Assembly (NCBI GenBank): GCA_905221605.1
Contig: CAJNDS010000830.1
Span: 1-62,539 of the forward strand
Source of the DNA: Symbiodinium natans
Taxonomy: Eukaryota > Sar > Dinophyceae > Suessiales > Symbiodiniaceae
Direction of reading: 5' to 3'
DNA length: 62,539 bases
Positions 1 through 9,304 of the stretch are shown piece after piece. The translations under genes were made by a program, and so were the position numbers. Below the pieces are notes generated by a model. It saw only the letters and a program-made list of their open reading frames with translations. It did not search any database and was not told where the DNA came from. How positions within the stretch are numbered: position 1 is the first letter of the stretch; every line of letters starts with the position of its first letter.

Positions 1-71
1 AGAGAGGGAGAGAGGGAGAGAGGGAGAGAGGGAGAGAGGGAGAGAGGGAGAGAGGGAGAGAGGGAGAGAGG
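1..71. repeat. GGGAGAGA microsatellite
   Basis: The window opens inside a tandem array with an 8-base purine unit, GGGAGAGA, repeated without visible interruption to about base 71. The array presumably continues outside the window. No coding sense is visible in it. Confidence 0.9.
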
Positions 72-656
72 CAGGCCCTTGTCAGGGGGGATGGTTGGCG
101 TGCAGGGCTTCGAGTGTGAGGATACAGAATTTGGGTCGGTGGGGGACGGAGACTGACCAGCCGTGCGATGAGGCACCATCACGCGCATCGTGCTATCCGG
201 TGGCTGAACCCAACTTCGTGTAGGCTTTTGGCCTAAGCTCCCAATTGGAATACTTCCCGACAAACGGAGTACCTCTTCTTTGCACCCCAAATTTCTTTGA
301 AACCCCTCTTCTCAACGCCACATCATGGTTTTTGGGCTTAGGGATGTAGGTTTGAGAGGGCGCTGAGACCCTGACGCTCACGGCCCCAAGGTGAGCTAAG
401 GAGAACCGGCCCCCCCTTTCGCGCTGTCCTCTGGATTGAAGCGTTGCAGCAAGTCGGCATCCATGGCTCAAGCCAACAGCTTCCGCGGCAGGAACGAGAA
501 CGCGGAGATGTTCCCCTAAAACCCGTCAGCCCTCTAAGCCCCCAAACCCGAAATCCTGGAGCTTCAGACACCGGATGTGCCATGGTGGGCTTGATGAGTG
601 GCTGTGGCTGCAACATTTCGCCCCCTCCCCACTTCTAGGAAGTTGGGTTTCAGGAG
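72..656. other. unassigned unique sequence
   Basis: This stretch is unique and of ordinary composition. ORFs on opposite strands (193-471 minus; 338-616 minus; 444-638 plus) overlap one another, and none has a recognisable motif, a convincing splice border or a clear advantage in codon use. It may hold an exon, but I could not choose a strand. Confidence 0.4.
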
Positions 657-1377
657 TTAGAGTTTAGAGTTTAGGGTTTAGGGTTTAGGGCTAAGGGTTA
701 AGGGTTTAGGGTTTAGGGTTTAAGGTTTAGGGTTTACGGTTTAGGGCTTCGGGTTGGGATTGGCGGGGACGACCTGTTGGGTTTAGGATTTGGGAGGGTT
801 TAAGTTTATAGGGCTCCAGGTGGGCGCTATCCCTCTAAAGATCAGGCCCTCAACCCAACCCGACAACCTCAAAATTCCCAAAAAACTCCAGAATTTGGAG
901 CCCGAAGCCCCAAGAACCCCAGACCCGAAACCCTGCCCTAAGCCAGAACTCAGTGCTCTAAGGATCTCCGCGGCCTCATGCTCAAACAAAACACGCATTA
1001 GCAGTTTAGGGTTTGAGGGTTTAGGGTTTAGGGTTTAGTAGTTTAGGGTTTAGGGTTTAAGGTTGGCGGGGCACAGGGGGGGAGGGTCCGGGAACGGAAG
1101 AGCTCCAGAAGTTTTTTTGCCTTCAGCACCATTTCCGTGGTCGTTTCTGTGGAGCTGCATCTGTCTTAAAATTCAAAATCTCAGAAAAACGCGGACCTGT
1201 TACCCTTGGTTCAGGGAGGGCTCGGGGCCGGAAGAAAGTGCGACGCCACCAGCCCTATTCAGGGCTGTTGGCATAAGGGCGAACATCCCAAGGCTTAAGG
1301 TTTAGGGCGCATTTCGTGTTGAGGTTGCCGCTCCACACCCAGAACGTCGCCCCCAGCCCCAGGCACGAACCTGCAAC

Positions 1378-1549
1378 CTCCATGTGGGGGTTTACGATTC
1401 CATATAAGGTATATATAGGGGGTTTGTATATGGGTTAGAAAGGGGAACAAGATTCAGGATATCTTATTGGGAGTCCTTAATACAAGGGAATCCTACTATG
1501 GGGATTCTATAATTTGGGGGCCCATTATGTTCGTAAACTCCCATGTGAG
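1378..1549. mobile_element. MITE-like inverted-repeat element
   Basis: About 19-20 bases at each end are inverted copies with few mismatches (left arm around GGGGGTTTACGA, right arm around TCGTAAACTCCC). The interior is AT-rich and non-coding, about 170 bp overall. This fits a miniature inverted-repeat transposable element, but no second copy was seen in the window and no target duplication could be fixed. Confidence 0.45.
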
Positions 1550-1584
1550 CAAGACACAATCGAGCGCTGACAGCTGCCCATGGC

Positions 1585-1839
1585 TTGGCAGACTCAGAAG
1601 ATACGAGAAGCGCGCAAACCCCCGAACCCTCAACTGAAAATAACGACGATGATTTGCACGGAAGCCATGACATCAGCAATCTGGGAGCGCTGACATCAAA
1701 ACACAGTCCAGTGTGTGGAAGTAGCGAAAATTGCGGTGCGTGCTGGCGGCAACATGCTCACCCCAAGTGGATCGTCCTGGCTGGCCCCCACAAAGCTGTA
1801 AACTCCATGTCGAGCCAAGGAAGCGGGCGCTGCGTTTGA
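1585..1839 (+). CDS. possible coding segment, unknown
   Basis: An 84-codon open frame has protein-like composition: an acidic, Ser/Thr-rich first half and then a Cys/His/Trp-containing stretch (GACWRQHAHPKWIVLAGPH). It starts on TTG, so it may be part of an exon and not a complete gene. Another open frame overlaps it (1731-2135). No family is recognised. It lies upstream of a plausible plus-strand exon at 2113-2197. Confidence 0.25.
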   Translation: MADSEDTRSAQTPEPSTENNDDDLHGSHDISNLGALTSKHSPVCGSSENCGACWRQHAHPKWIVLAGPHKAVNSMSSQGSGRCV

Positions 1840-2112
1840 CATACCTACAGAGAACCGGCAATGTGAAGCCCAACAGATCTCCCAACCCCTATATCCCCAA
1901 AAGCTTTGGACCCTACACCCTACAACGCAAAACCCGAAACCCTAAACCCCCATGCCATGAACCCTACCCCGGACTGTGGATTCGGTCGAAGATTCAGGTT
2001 GGGGGACTCGGATGCGCCATCTTTCTGAAAGGAATCTCGGGGGCCAAGGCGCTTGACCTCGCAGCTGAGACGGTTTTGGGCTTGTTGGGGAAACTCGGTC
2101 TTGGCACAGGCA

Positions 2113-2197
2113 CAGTGCGTGAGGGCAAGGGCTGAACTCAACTGGATGAAACTGGCAGAGTCCAGTTGCAAGCACCGAGCAACTCACCTCAGCGAGG
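2113..2197 (+). CDS. candidate exon, unknown protein
   Basis: A short open stretch follows an acceptor-like TTGGCACAG and ends at CGAG|GTGAGT, a textbook 5' splice donor. The encoded peptide includes AELNWMKLAESSCKHR and reads like soluble protein. No family is recognised. The call rests on the splice signals and composition only. Confidence 0.4.
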
Positions 2198-2454
2198 TGA
2201 GTCACTGCCCGAATATGGAAGATTGTCATTCTGGCTTGGAGAGGAGAGATATCTAGTATTCGGGGGGTGGTGGATTATACAGCTCATGCAGGCACACAAA
2301 ACCCTGAACGCTATTTTTGCGGCTTCAACGCTGGACAGCTCTTGACAGGCTGTTGTTGCAATCGCCTGAAGAGGCACAGCTCAAATCCTGTCGCCAACAC
2401 GAGGCCAAGTCGTCGTTTGCGCGGCGTTCTTGCGTAAAAGCCATGCCCTACATT

Positions 2455-2563
2455 CCCAGAGACTTCAAAACCCCTTAATTAAGGAATATACCTTAAATCA
2501 TATTAGGGTTCCTATTAAAATTTAAGGTATATTCCTTAATTAAGGGGCTTTGGTGTCTCTGGG
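2455..2563. mobile_element. palindromic MITE-like element
   Basis: Two 44-base arms (2455-2498 and 2520-2563) are nearly perfect inverted copies, starting CCCAGAGAC and running through TTAATTAAGGAATATACC. They are separated by only 21 bases. The whole can fold into one long hairpin. Size, terminal inverted repeats and lack of coding sense fit a fold-back or MITE-type transposon. Confidence 0.7.
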
Positions 2564-2772
2564 TTCTGAACCGTTTGCCGCAAAGGCTCAACGCAGTGAG
2601 CATGCTTTGCAGAGCATCTGCGCTTTGCGCAGCTGATGGCGCACGGGGCCGGCGAAACAGGGTTTGGGGTGTAGGTTTTAGGGTTTGGGGTTTAAGTTTC
2701 AGGGTTTAGGGTTTAGGGTTTCGGATTTAGGGTTTAGGGTCTAGGGTTTACGGTTTAGACTACCATATGCCC

Positions 2773-2849
2773 TTGCCACCAACCTGCTCTCCGTCCCGTG
2801 AGAGGCTTCCAGCAGGCACCTCGGAGCTGTCACCCAAAAACTGGGTCTC
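2773..2849 (-). CDS. candidate exon, unknown protein
   Basis: On the minus strand an open stretch follows an acceptor-like GAGACCCAG and reaches GAGCAG|GTTGG, a possible GT donor. The peptide contains DSSEVPAGSLSRDGEQ. It lies just beyond the stop codon of the dehydrogenase gene and would belong to a different transcript or its 3' region. No family is recognised. Confidence 0.25.
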
Positions 2850-2955
2850 AGGAATTCAGGCCTAGGGCCTATGGAGTTTAGGGCTTAGGGTTTAGGATTT
2901 AGGGCTTAGGGTTTAGGATTTAGGGTTTAGGGTTTGAGGTTCTTGTTCAGTCCGA

Positions 2956-3085
2956 TCAAGGTTGCAGGGACTTGGGGGGATAGCGGTTGAAGTACCCGCT
3001 GCCTTGCCCAACGCGGCCGCCACAACGCTCTGCGCGCCCTCCTCGGCCGAGCGAGACGGAATGCCACCAGCTCGGTCACCCATGC
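2956..3085 (-). CDS. SDR terminal exon, one-base frame slip
   Basis: The peptide IPSRSAEEGAQSVVAAALG matches the SxEEGA region near SDR C-termini. The expected tail (GYFNRYPPKSLQP, stop TGA at 2958-2956) continues in another frame after position about 3000. One inserted base would restore it. Either a real frameshift or a sequencing error. Confidence 0.7.
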
Positions 3086-6000
3086 CTGCGCTGCTGCGGT
3101 TTAGGGTTTTGGGTTTTGGGGTTTTGGGTTTGGGGTTTTGGGTTTTAGGGTTCAGGGTGTCGGGCCGTTTAGGGTTTGGGGTTTAGGCTGAATCACTGAA
3201 ACCCGGAGTCGCCTGAGGCCCAGACAAAGCCCCTTCAGCCCAGATAAGGTTTAGGGTTTGGGGTTTGGGGTTTGGGGTTTGGGGTTTGGGGTTTAGGGTT
3301 TAGGGTTTAGGGTTTAGGGTTCAGGGTTTAGGGTTTAGGGTTTAGGGTTTACGGTTTTTGGCCCAGGTGCTGGTGTGGCACCAGCCTGGGCAAACTGCGT
3401 AGACGCTGGCACCCAGAGCCTTCAGGTCAGGGTCCTCTGCAGTTGGGTTCCGGGCTGTCTCGGGTTTAGGGTTTAGGGTTTCGGGTTTCGAGTTTCTTGG
3501 GCTCAAAGGGTCTTTGGAGGAGTTCGAAAGGGTTTGGGGGTTTGGGTTTAGAGTCTACCGGGAGTTCGATATCCCTTCCCTTGCACGGAACCCAAGTCCC
3601 TGACTCTCTTCTAAGAAAACACCAGGGTGTATGGTTTTGGGATTGATTCGGGGGCACAGTGTTGTCCTTCTCATGCAGGAGCACCGTCCATCGATTCAGA
3701 AAGCACTTGGAGATTTTGTAGAACTCGAACCAGCCCGACTGCTTGCACTCTCCGAAGACCTGGGGTTCGCATTTGGGGTTTAGGGCTTTGGGGTTCGGGT
3801 TTTAGGGTTTAGGGTTCAGGGTTCAGGGTTCAGGGTTTAGGGTTTAGGGTTTAGGGTTTAGGGTTTAAGGTTTAGGGTCTGGGTTTAGGGAACCTCAAAA
3901 GTTCTGGTCTGGGGCCCGTCGCTGCGGAGGGCCTGTAATTAAACGGGGACCCTATATACCCTATACACCAAAAACCCTTTAGAGGAGGTAAGGGACCATA
4001 TTTAGGGCCCAGATAGCTACCGTTAGATAGTGGGTTTAGGGCTTCGGGTTTAGGGTTTAGGGTTTAGGGTTTAGGGTTTAGGGTTTAGGGTTTAGGGTTT
4101 AGGGTTTAGGGTTTAGGGTTTAGGGTTTAGGGTTTAGGGCTCAGTTCTTACCCTAAGAAGGGAAGCCTTGGATCCAAAGTCAAGGAGTTCCTCGACGGAG
4201 TCACAGGCCCACACCTCGGGCGTCTCAGATTGGGTTTAGGGTTTAGGATTTAGGGTTTGGGGTTTAGGGTTTAGGGTTTAGGGTTTAGGGTTTAGGGTTT
4301 AGGGTTTAGGGTTTAGGGTTTAGGGTTTAGGGTTTAGGGTTTAGGGTTTGGGGTATAGGGTTTAGGGTTAGGGTTTAGGCCCTGGTTCAGCATCGTTGCT
4401 CAGCAGCATTGTCCCTTGAGGTCAAGGGCGATGTAACCCAAGAAAGAGTGCTACTCACATGGTGTTAGGGGTTGTAAAGCATGCCCACGCTGAGGGGAAC
4501 CCTGCACCCTAAACCCTAAACCCTAAACCCTAAACCCTAAACCCTAAACCCTAAACCCCAAACCCTAAACCTGGCCGTACAGGATCAAGGCTAGTCGGTT
4601 GCAAGCTTGTAGAAATGGCTTACTCAAAGCTGGCACCCCCAATCCCCAGACCCCGCACCCAAACCCTAAGCCCTAAACCCTAAACCCCAAACCCGAAACC
4701 CGAAACCCCAAACCCTAAACCCTAAACCAACCTTAAACCCTAAACCCTAAACACCCCCAAGAAGCCTTGTCTGCGATGGCCACGTTCTGCATCTCAGACT
4801 TGCAGCCCCAGCCGGAGGAGACGTTCACGACGCAAGCGCGCGTGTCCAGGTGGGATTTCAAGGCATTGAACAGCTCCACCTGGCCAGGACCGTTTAGGGT
4901 TTAGGGTTTAGGGTTTAGGGTTTAGGGTTTAGGGTTGAGGGTTTAGGGTTGAGGGTTGAGGGTTTAGGGTTTAGGGTTTAGGGTTTAGGGTTTAGGGTTT
5001 AGGGTTTAGGGTTTAGGGTTTAGGGGGGTTTAGGGTTCTGGGTTCTTGTTTTAGGGTTTAGGGTTCAGGGTTTATATAGGGTTTAGGGTTTAGGGTTTAG
5101 GGGTCTAGCATTTGGCCTAGCACTCCGGGCTGGGGGTTCAAGGTCTGCCCCACAGTTCCAAAGAATTTCAGCCACCGACCTGGCCGGCAACGTTGGTGCT
5201 CCAATGCCTTTCCCAGTTCTCTCGGCTCCAGCCATCGTACATGACACCCGCGTTGTTCACCAGCAGGTTCAGTCTCGAAACTCCCGACGTCCTAGGCTTC
5301 GAACGAACCAAGGAACGATGCAATGTTAGTGCCCCCAAACCCTTGTGGGCACTCTGAACTGATACAGAACCGTCTATGACAGAGACCAGAAACGGGCCAC
5401 AATGTTGCCTCAACCGTAACCCGGAAACCCAATACAGGGGTTCCCTACACGAGGGCCTTTTTCGGCTCATGTTATACGTTATAACACGGGGCCTTCTTTC
5501 TACGATACCCCAAAAAGGCCCCAGAATTGAGAGAATACCCCACCCCCATCTGTCCAAAGTTGAGCCGGGGAGCTGCAGGCGGGCTGGCAGCGACGAGACG
5601 CTGGTGGCATCACCCACATCCAGATGCACGAACTCGCAGCCCAGCTCCTGTAGCTTTCGGGGGCTTGAGCCTAAAACCTAAACCCTGAACCCTAACCCTA
5701 ACCCTAAAACCCTAAACCCTAAAACCCTAACTAAGGTGACCCTGACCCCTAAACCCTAAACCCTAAACCCTAAAACCCCAACTAAGGTTCGAGGAGATTT
5801 TTGGGTTTTTAGAAACCCTAAACCCTAAACCCTAAACCCTAAACCCTAACCCGAAAACCCCAAACCCCAAACCCTAAACCCTAAACCCTAAACCCTGTAC
5901 GCCAGGTCAAAAAAACAAGAGGTCAGCACCTTCGCAGCATCCCGGCCGGCTGCCTCTCTGCGGCAGGCGATCAGGACACCTGGGTTTAGGGTTTAGGGTT

Positions 6001-7150
6001 TAGGGTGTAGGGTTTAGGGTTTAGGGTTTAGGGTTTAGGGTTTAGGGCTTGGGGGTTCTCGGGGCGCAGGGTTCCAAGGGCTCCGAGCAGGTCCGCCCAA
6101 GATTTGGGGTCTGAAGCCTGCGGCTTGGGACAGGGCTGACGCCTAAACCCTAAACCCTAAACCCTAAACCCTAAGAGATGGCAAGTTCATGCGCTTACAA
6201 TAGTATGAGAGGTGACATGCGTGAAAGATTTGGTGGCCCTTGAACCCCCAACAAGAAGAGCACGGACTAGCAAACTAGCCGGCCCGAAAGTCAGATACCA
6301 GCATCCTCACACTTCTACAGGGTTTAGGGTTTAGGATTTAGGGTTTAGGGTTTAGGGTTTAGGGTTTAGGGTTTAGGGTTTAGGGTTTAGGGTTTAGGGT
6401 TTAGGATTTCAGGTTTAGGGTTTAGGGTTTAGGGTTTAGGGTTTAGGGTTTAGGGTTTAGGGTTTAGGGTTTCGGGTTTAGGGTACACTCTATCTGGGGT
6501 TCAGAAGGTCCGCTTTGGGGCTCCCAAAACCGGAGCTCGAACAAGGAATGTAACACCCACAAACCCAAAATCCCCAGCGGCCTTCTTGATGCAAGGACCA
6601 AAGCTGTGTGCTACGGGGTATATAGGGCCGCATATCGCGCTTGAAGGTTTAGGGTTTCGGGTTCTGGGGTTTGGCCTGTGGGGTGTCGGGCCCCAGGGCC
6701 CAGGGTAGCACCACACAAAATGCCCCAAGCGCAGTCCACGGCGCGGCTGTACTTCCGGGATGCGATTAGCAGCCTGAATACCACAGGATAAACACACTCT
6801 GAACCTTGACCCCTAAATCCCAAACCCTACACCCTTCTTGCTTGAGGAACGCATGCTCCCTGAGCTGAACAAGAGGAGTCCCGATGCAAACCCACACCCA
6901 CATCGGCCCCCGCAGCGGCAGGATCCCGAAACCTACGATTTCGAAGGCCGCTCAGCCTCCCTAACCCAAAACCCTAAAACCTTCAAGGTTTTAGGGTTTT
7001 GGGTTCGGGAGGTTGAGTACTTGAACACAGAAGAATCAACAACAAAAGCAACACAAGCAAAAGAAGCCCACCAAAGGCATTGGGAAAGCATGGCCTGGCA
7101 GTGTGAAAGCCGATTCCCTGGTTGCCACCGGTGACCAGGGCACTGGCCAT
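2956..7150 (-). CDS. short-chain dehydrogenase/reductase gene, at least eight exons
   Basis: An NAD(P)-dependent oxidoreductase of the classical SDR family, most like carbonyl reductase/retinol dehydrogenase-type members. Read on the minus strand, the exons give the SDR landmarks in order: start codon and Rossmann motif (7150-7095, ALVTGGNQGIGFHTA); second strand with VLIACRRE (5979-5930); HLDVGDATSV (5647-5566); LNLLVNNAGVM (5280-5180); VVNVSSGWG with the catalytic Ser (4879-about 4755); ALSKPFLQ with the catalytic Lys (4629-4576); VYAVCPGW (3436-3353); C-terminal SAEEGAQSVV and a YFNRYPP tail with stop (3085-2956). Every intron except the third (5281-5565), which I read as free of repeats, carries TTTAGGG/CCCTAAA arrays. 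A short piece between the first two exons seems to be missing, the usual Tyr of YxxxK was not found, and the last exon carries a one-base frame slip near 3000. It could be a live gene with imperfectly read borders or a recently decayed one. Confidence 0.85.
3353..3436 (-). CDS. SDR exon (PG motif)
   Basis: The acceptor is CTGCAG|AG. The peptide LGASVYAVCPGW matches the conserved PG strand following the catalytic helix in SDRs. It ends at a GTAAAC donor formed where the exon meets a CCCTAAA array. Confidence 0.8.
4232..4379. repeat. TTTAGGG array inside SDR intron
   Basis: About twenty nearly perfect TTTAGGG units in the large intron between the catalytic-Lys exon and the PG exon. On the gene strand it reads CCCTAAA. 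Confidence 0.92.
4576..4629 (-). CDS. SDR exon (catalytic Lys helix)
   Basis: The peptide ALSKPFLQACNRLALILY matches the YxxxK helix of SDRs from just after the Tyr. The codon that should supply Tyr would straddle the intron, and none of the joins I tried gives it. Donor TACG|GC or CCAG|GTTTAG. Confidence 0.7.
4755..4879 (-). CDS. SDR exon (catalytic Ser)
   Basis: It starts GGCCAG|GTGGAG and contains CVVNVSSGWG, with the Ser of the SDR catalytic triad. The 3' end lies near CTTGGGGGTG, which recurs before the next exon, so the exact donor cannot be fixed. Confidence 0.85.
4891..5106. repeat. TTTAGGG array inside SDR intron
   Basis: About thirty units with a few GAGGG and TATA interruptions, filling most of the intron between the NNAG exon and the catalytic-Ser exon. 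On the gene strand it reads CCCTAAA. Confidence 0.92.
5180..5280 (-). CDS. SDR exon (NNAG motif)
   Basis: It contains LNLLVNNAGVMYDGW, the NNAG structural motif of classical SDRs, then a helix ending NVAGQ. The donor is GGCCAG|GTCGG. The same 8 bases GGCCAGGT recur at the acceptor of the next exon. Confidence 0.88.
5566..5647 (-). CDS. SDR exon (HLDV region)
   Basis: After the acceptor CTACAG|G the peptide reads ELGCEFVHLDVGDATSV, the Asp-containing loop that contacts adenine in SDRs. The 3' border is uncertain. A GC donor after CTCCCCG keeps frame with the next exon. Confidence 0.75.
5930..5979 (-). CDS. SDR exon (second beta strand)
   Basis: The acceptor reads CCCAG|G directly after a CCCTAAA array. 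The peptide VLIACRREAAGRDAAK matches the strand that binds the cofactor adenosine, followed by a helix. The exon ends AAG|GTGCTG. Confidence 0.75.
6318..6486. repeat. TTTAGGG array inside SDR first intron
   Basis: About twenty-four units with few variants, between the first and second recognised SDR exons. A small opposite-orientation array lies at 6143-6174. Confidence 0.92.
6951..7018. repeat. telomere-like perfect hairpin
   Basis: A palindrome with arms of about 27 bases (CCTCCC, AACCCAAAACCCTAAAACC and its reverse complement) meets at CTTCAAGG. It lies in the first SDR intron and could be two telomeric-like tracts joined head to head. Confidence 0.75.
7095..7150 (-). CDS. SDR exon 1 (start codon, TGxxxGxG)
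   Basis: ATG at 7150-7148 opens MASALVTGGNQGIGFHTA, the cofactor-binding TGxxxGxG motif at the expected place near an SDR N-terminus. The exon ends GCCAG|GCCATG, a GC donor of the kind common in dinoflagellates. Confidence 0.85.
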
Positions 7151-7159
7151 GACCGCAAC

Positions 7160-7300
7160 GCCGCCGGTTTAGGGTTTGGGGTTTAGGGTGTGTTATTTGG
7201 GGTTTGGGGTTTGGGGTTTGGGGTTGGGGGTTTGGGGTTTGGGGTTTAGGGTTTGGTTTTCCGGGTTTTCCGGGTTTTGGGGTTAGGGGGCTTGAGGGGT
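7160..7300. repeat. TTTGGGG-rich degenerate array
   Basis: Directly upstream of the SDR start codon, a degenerate run of TTTGGGG and TTTAGGG variants on the plus strand. It probably covers the promoter-proximal or 5' untranslated region. No core promoter element is recognisable. Confidence 0.7.
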
Positions 7301-8028
7301 ATGGAAAGGTGCAAGTCAAAAAGCGGGCTCGGGCTCAGGATTCGCGGGCGTTACGCGTCGCGTCGAGTTTTTCTGTGCGTTAATGCCCTGCCATGCGATC
7401 AGCTCACTTTGGACAGCACTTGGAGCTACGCTACGAATCCGTGAGCCCCAGAGCTTTCCGAAACGAATCGCAACACAAATGAGGCGCGCAGAGAGCACCG
7501 AGAGGTCGGTTTATTTGTGTATCGGAGATGCACGACGCAGAAGGTTCCTTAGTCGTTTTAATCTTGAGGCTCCTCTTGCAAGCCGCCACCTAAAACCCGT
7601 AACCCTGAACAGTGGACAAGGGGGGTACCACGCCTATGGAAAACCCCCACACTACGAAGCTTCGGGCAGCTTAAGTGCACCACATCATAAGGGACAGCAT
7701 GGCTCGATACACTAGCGCCTTCCCTGAACCCTTGAAAGTACCACAAGGGCCTGTCGCCCTAAACAGAGAGGGTCGGGCCCGAACCGCGGCCAAGAGCGCT
7801 ACAAGGCTTGGGACAGCCGTTGAATTCCCCAAAGGTGCACAGCAACCCAGGAAACCGTCACTCCCTAAAGCTTCATTGCGCCATGAGGATGTGAGGACTC
7901 TTCTGAGTTATTCTCCATGTTCCTTTTGGGGTACCTAAACAGGAAGACAATTTAGTTCAGAACCGCCCGCGGCGTGCAATTTTTTGTCAGTACGGCCACC
8001 AATACCTCGAGCCGTTCAGGTATGAAAC
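7300..8028. other. unassigned sequence
   Basis: Overlapping open frames on both strands (for example 7383-7715 plus and 7316-7498 minus) carry no recognisable motif. The stretch may contain the 5' region of the SDR gene. I see no convincing exon. Confidence 0.35.
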
Positions 8029-8133
8029 CTGGCGCGGCCGCGGCAACGGCAAAGCGCCGCTGAATCCTGATCTCTGCACAAAGTGCTGTGCAAGCAAGGC
8101 AAATTGGGCTTCCAGTGCGGGTTGGGGCTTAGC
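8029..8133 (-). CDS. candidate exon, unknown protein
   Basis: A minus-strand open stretch contains ALEAQFALLAQHFVQRSG, an amphipathic helix-like peptide. It ends CGCCAG|GTTTCATA, a plausible GT donor. Order and strand agree with exons at 8354-8457 and about 8650-8825. No family is recognised. Confidence 0.5.
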
Positions 8134-8353
8134 GATTCAGATCCTAGCGTCCCAGTGCCGTTCAACTGTACTGTAGGGTCTGAGAGGTCCCGAGACCACA
8201 AACCCGAGTGTCGTTTAGCCCCCCATGCCGTACAGTAGTGTCCAAGTAGGGCAACCCAGGACCTTGTACTTGGGGCTGAGGGGAGCCAAAAAGGGACCAC
8301 CAGTTCGAGAAGTCAGCATCCTCAACATCCTATGAGCGATTGGACTTGTGGAC

Positions 8354-8457
8354 TGTTCAAGACTTCGGAGCCTTCTGTGTACAAGTTGCAACAAGCATGT
8401 AGCCGCAGCTACACTTTGTCTGCTAGCTTGCAATCGCTCTTGAAACCGCTGGTAGCT
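8354..8457 (-). CDS. candidate exon, unknown protein
   Basis: It follows AAGCAG| and encodes a long helix-like peptide including SYQRFQERLQASRQSV and LLQLVHRRLRSLE. It ends at a GT donor (AACA|GTCCAC). It is probably in the same transcript as the neighbouring minus-strand exons. No family is recognised. Confidence 0.5.
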
Positions 8458-8509
8458 CTGCTTAGAGCCAAAAATGGGCCTGCTGGCCGATGCTCCCGAA
8501 GCGCCCGCG

Positions 8510-8652
8510 TCTGCGCCCTGGGCGTCTGCGGCCTGGGCGTCTGTGCCCTGGGCGTCTGCGCTCTGGGCGGTCGGCTCGGAGGTGGTGTGGACGCCTCAGG
8601 CTGTTCCGACGGCCAGGTTCGCTTTTCGTGTGCCTTCGGGGGGGGGGGGGGG
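8510..8652. repeat. GC-rich short tandem repeat and G-run
   Basis: GCCCTGGGCGTCTGC-type units of about 18 bases repeat four times (8510-8570), and a run of 13 Gs lies at 8639-8652. The open frames across them are artefacts of the repeat. Confidence 0.6.
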
Positions 8653-8825
8653 GCCTTATTGGAATCGGTGGGTTTTTTGGAGGTTTTGGCCGCTCGTGGT
8701 TGGGAGCTTTGGGTTTGTTGAATTGCGGGACCTCGCACCAGACGAGCACCCAAGGCAAGGGCCCATCAGCAAAGCGCAGCCCAGGTAACCGAATATAGGT
8801 GTCGGATTCTTTTGCAAGTAGGATT
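8650..8825 (-). CDS. candidate exon, unknown protein
   Basis: A minus-strand frame encodes LPGLRFADGPLPWVLVWCEV followed by a Lys/Pro-rich stretch. The first half looks like a folded domain. The frame then runs into a C-rich homopolymer (8639-8652) and an Arg-rich repeat that I do not consider coding. No family is recognised. Confidence 0.45.
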
Positions 8826-9085
8826 CCCTTTTGGTCCCAATATACATATAGCAACCCCCACAAAACACTATTCTATGGAGTAAGGCCCCTAGATTCAAAC
8901 GTCAGTCTCCAACTTTGCACAGGTGAAGCCTCGCAACCCAAACTTGGGGTGTTCGAGATACAGGGTCCCTTGGTATTAACATGGCCCCTTGCCTCCCTTA
9001 GAAGGTTCTGCTGTATGGGCCCTGAATTTGTACCTCTTTAGAGGGATTCACCCAAACAACCCTTCATGCTCTGCAGCTCACTCGA

Positions 9086-9190
9086 AAGTGCCCCCTGGTA
9101 ACCAACTATAACTGTACTTCTAACTGTACTTGAAACCACTTTAAGGGGCTTATAAGTGGGGTTGCTAAGTACCCTGAACCTCCAAGTAGG
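9086..9190. mobile_element. AACTGTACTTATAACC fold-back family, copy 1
   Basis: Short imperfect inverted repeats built from AACTGTACTT and TTATAAGTGGGGTT, ending beside ACCCTGAACCTCCA. Related copies occur near 23521-23620 (inverted) and 25770-25886, sharing the GGAGGTTCAGGGTACTT border. It is a small non-autonomous element family. Confidence 0.5.
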
Positions 9191-9209
9191 GTTGGACCCA
9201 AGCTGCCCT

Positions 9210-9253
9210 GCAGGCGTGGCCAGGTGGTTGACGGCCAGGAACGAGCGGCACCT
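9210..9253 (-). CDS. candidate small exon
   Basis: A minus-strand stretch bounded by CCAAG|G and GCAG|GGC encodes CRSFLAVNHLATPAG. The borders fit the local exon style and the strand matches neighbouring exons. No family is recognised. Confidence 0.35.
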
Positions 9254-9304
9254 TGGTTGGAGGCCCGAATGTGCACCCACGCTAAACCCTAAGCCTCACA
9301 ACCT

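Noticed and set aside
8462-8863. 133-codon minus-strand frame as one protein
   Set aside because: Only the first half looks coding; the second half is an Arg-rich translation of a GC-rich short repeat and homopolymer.
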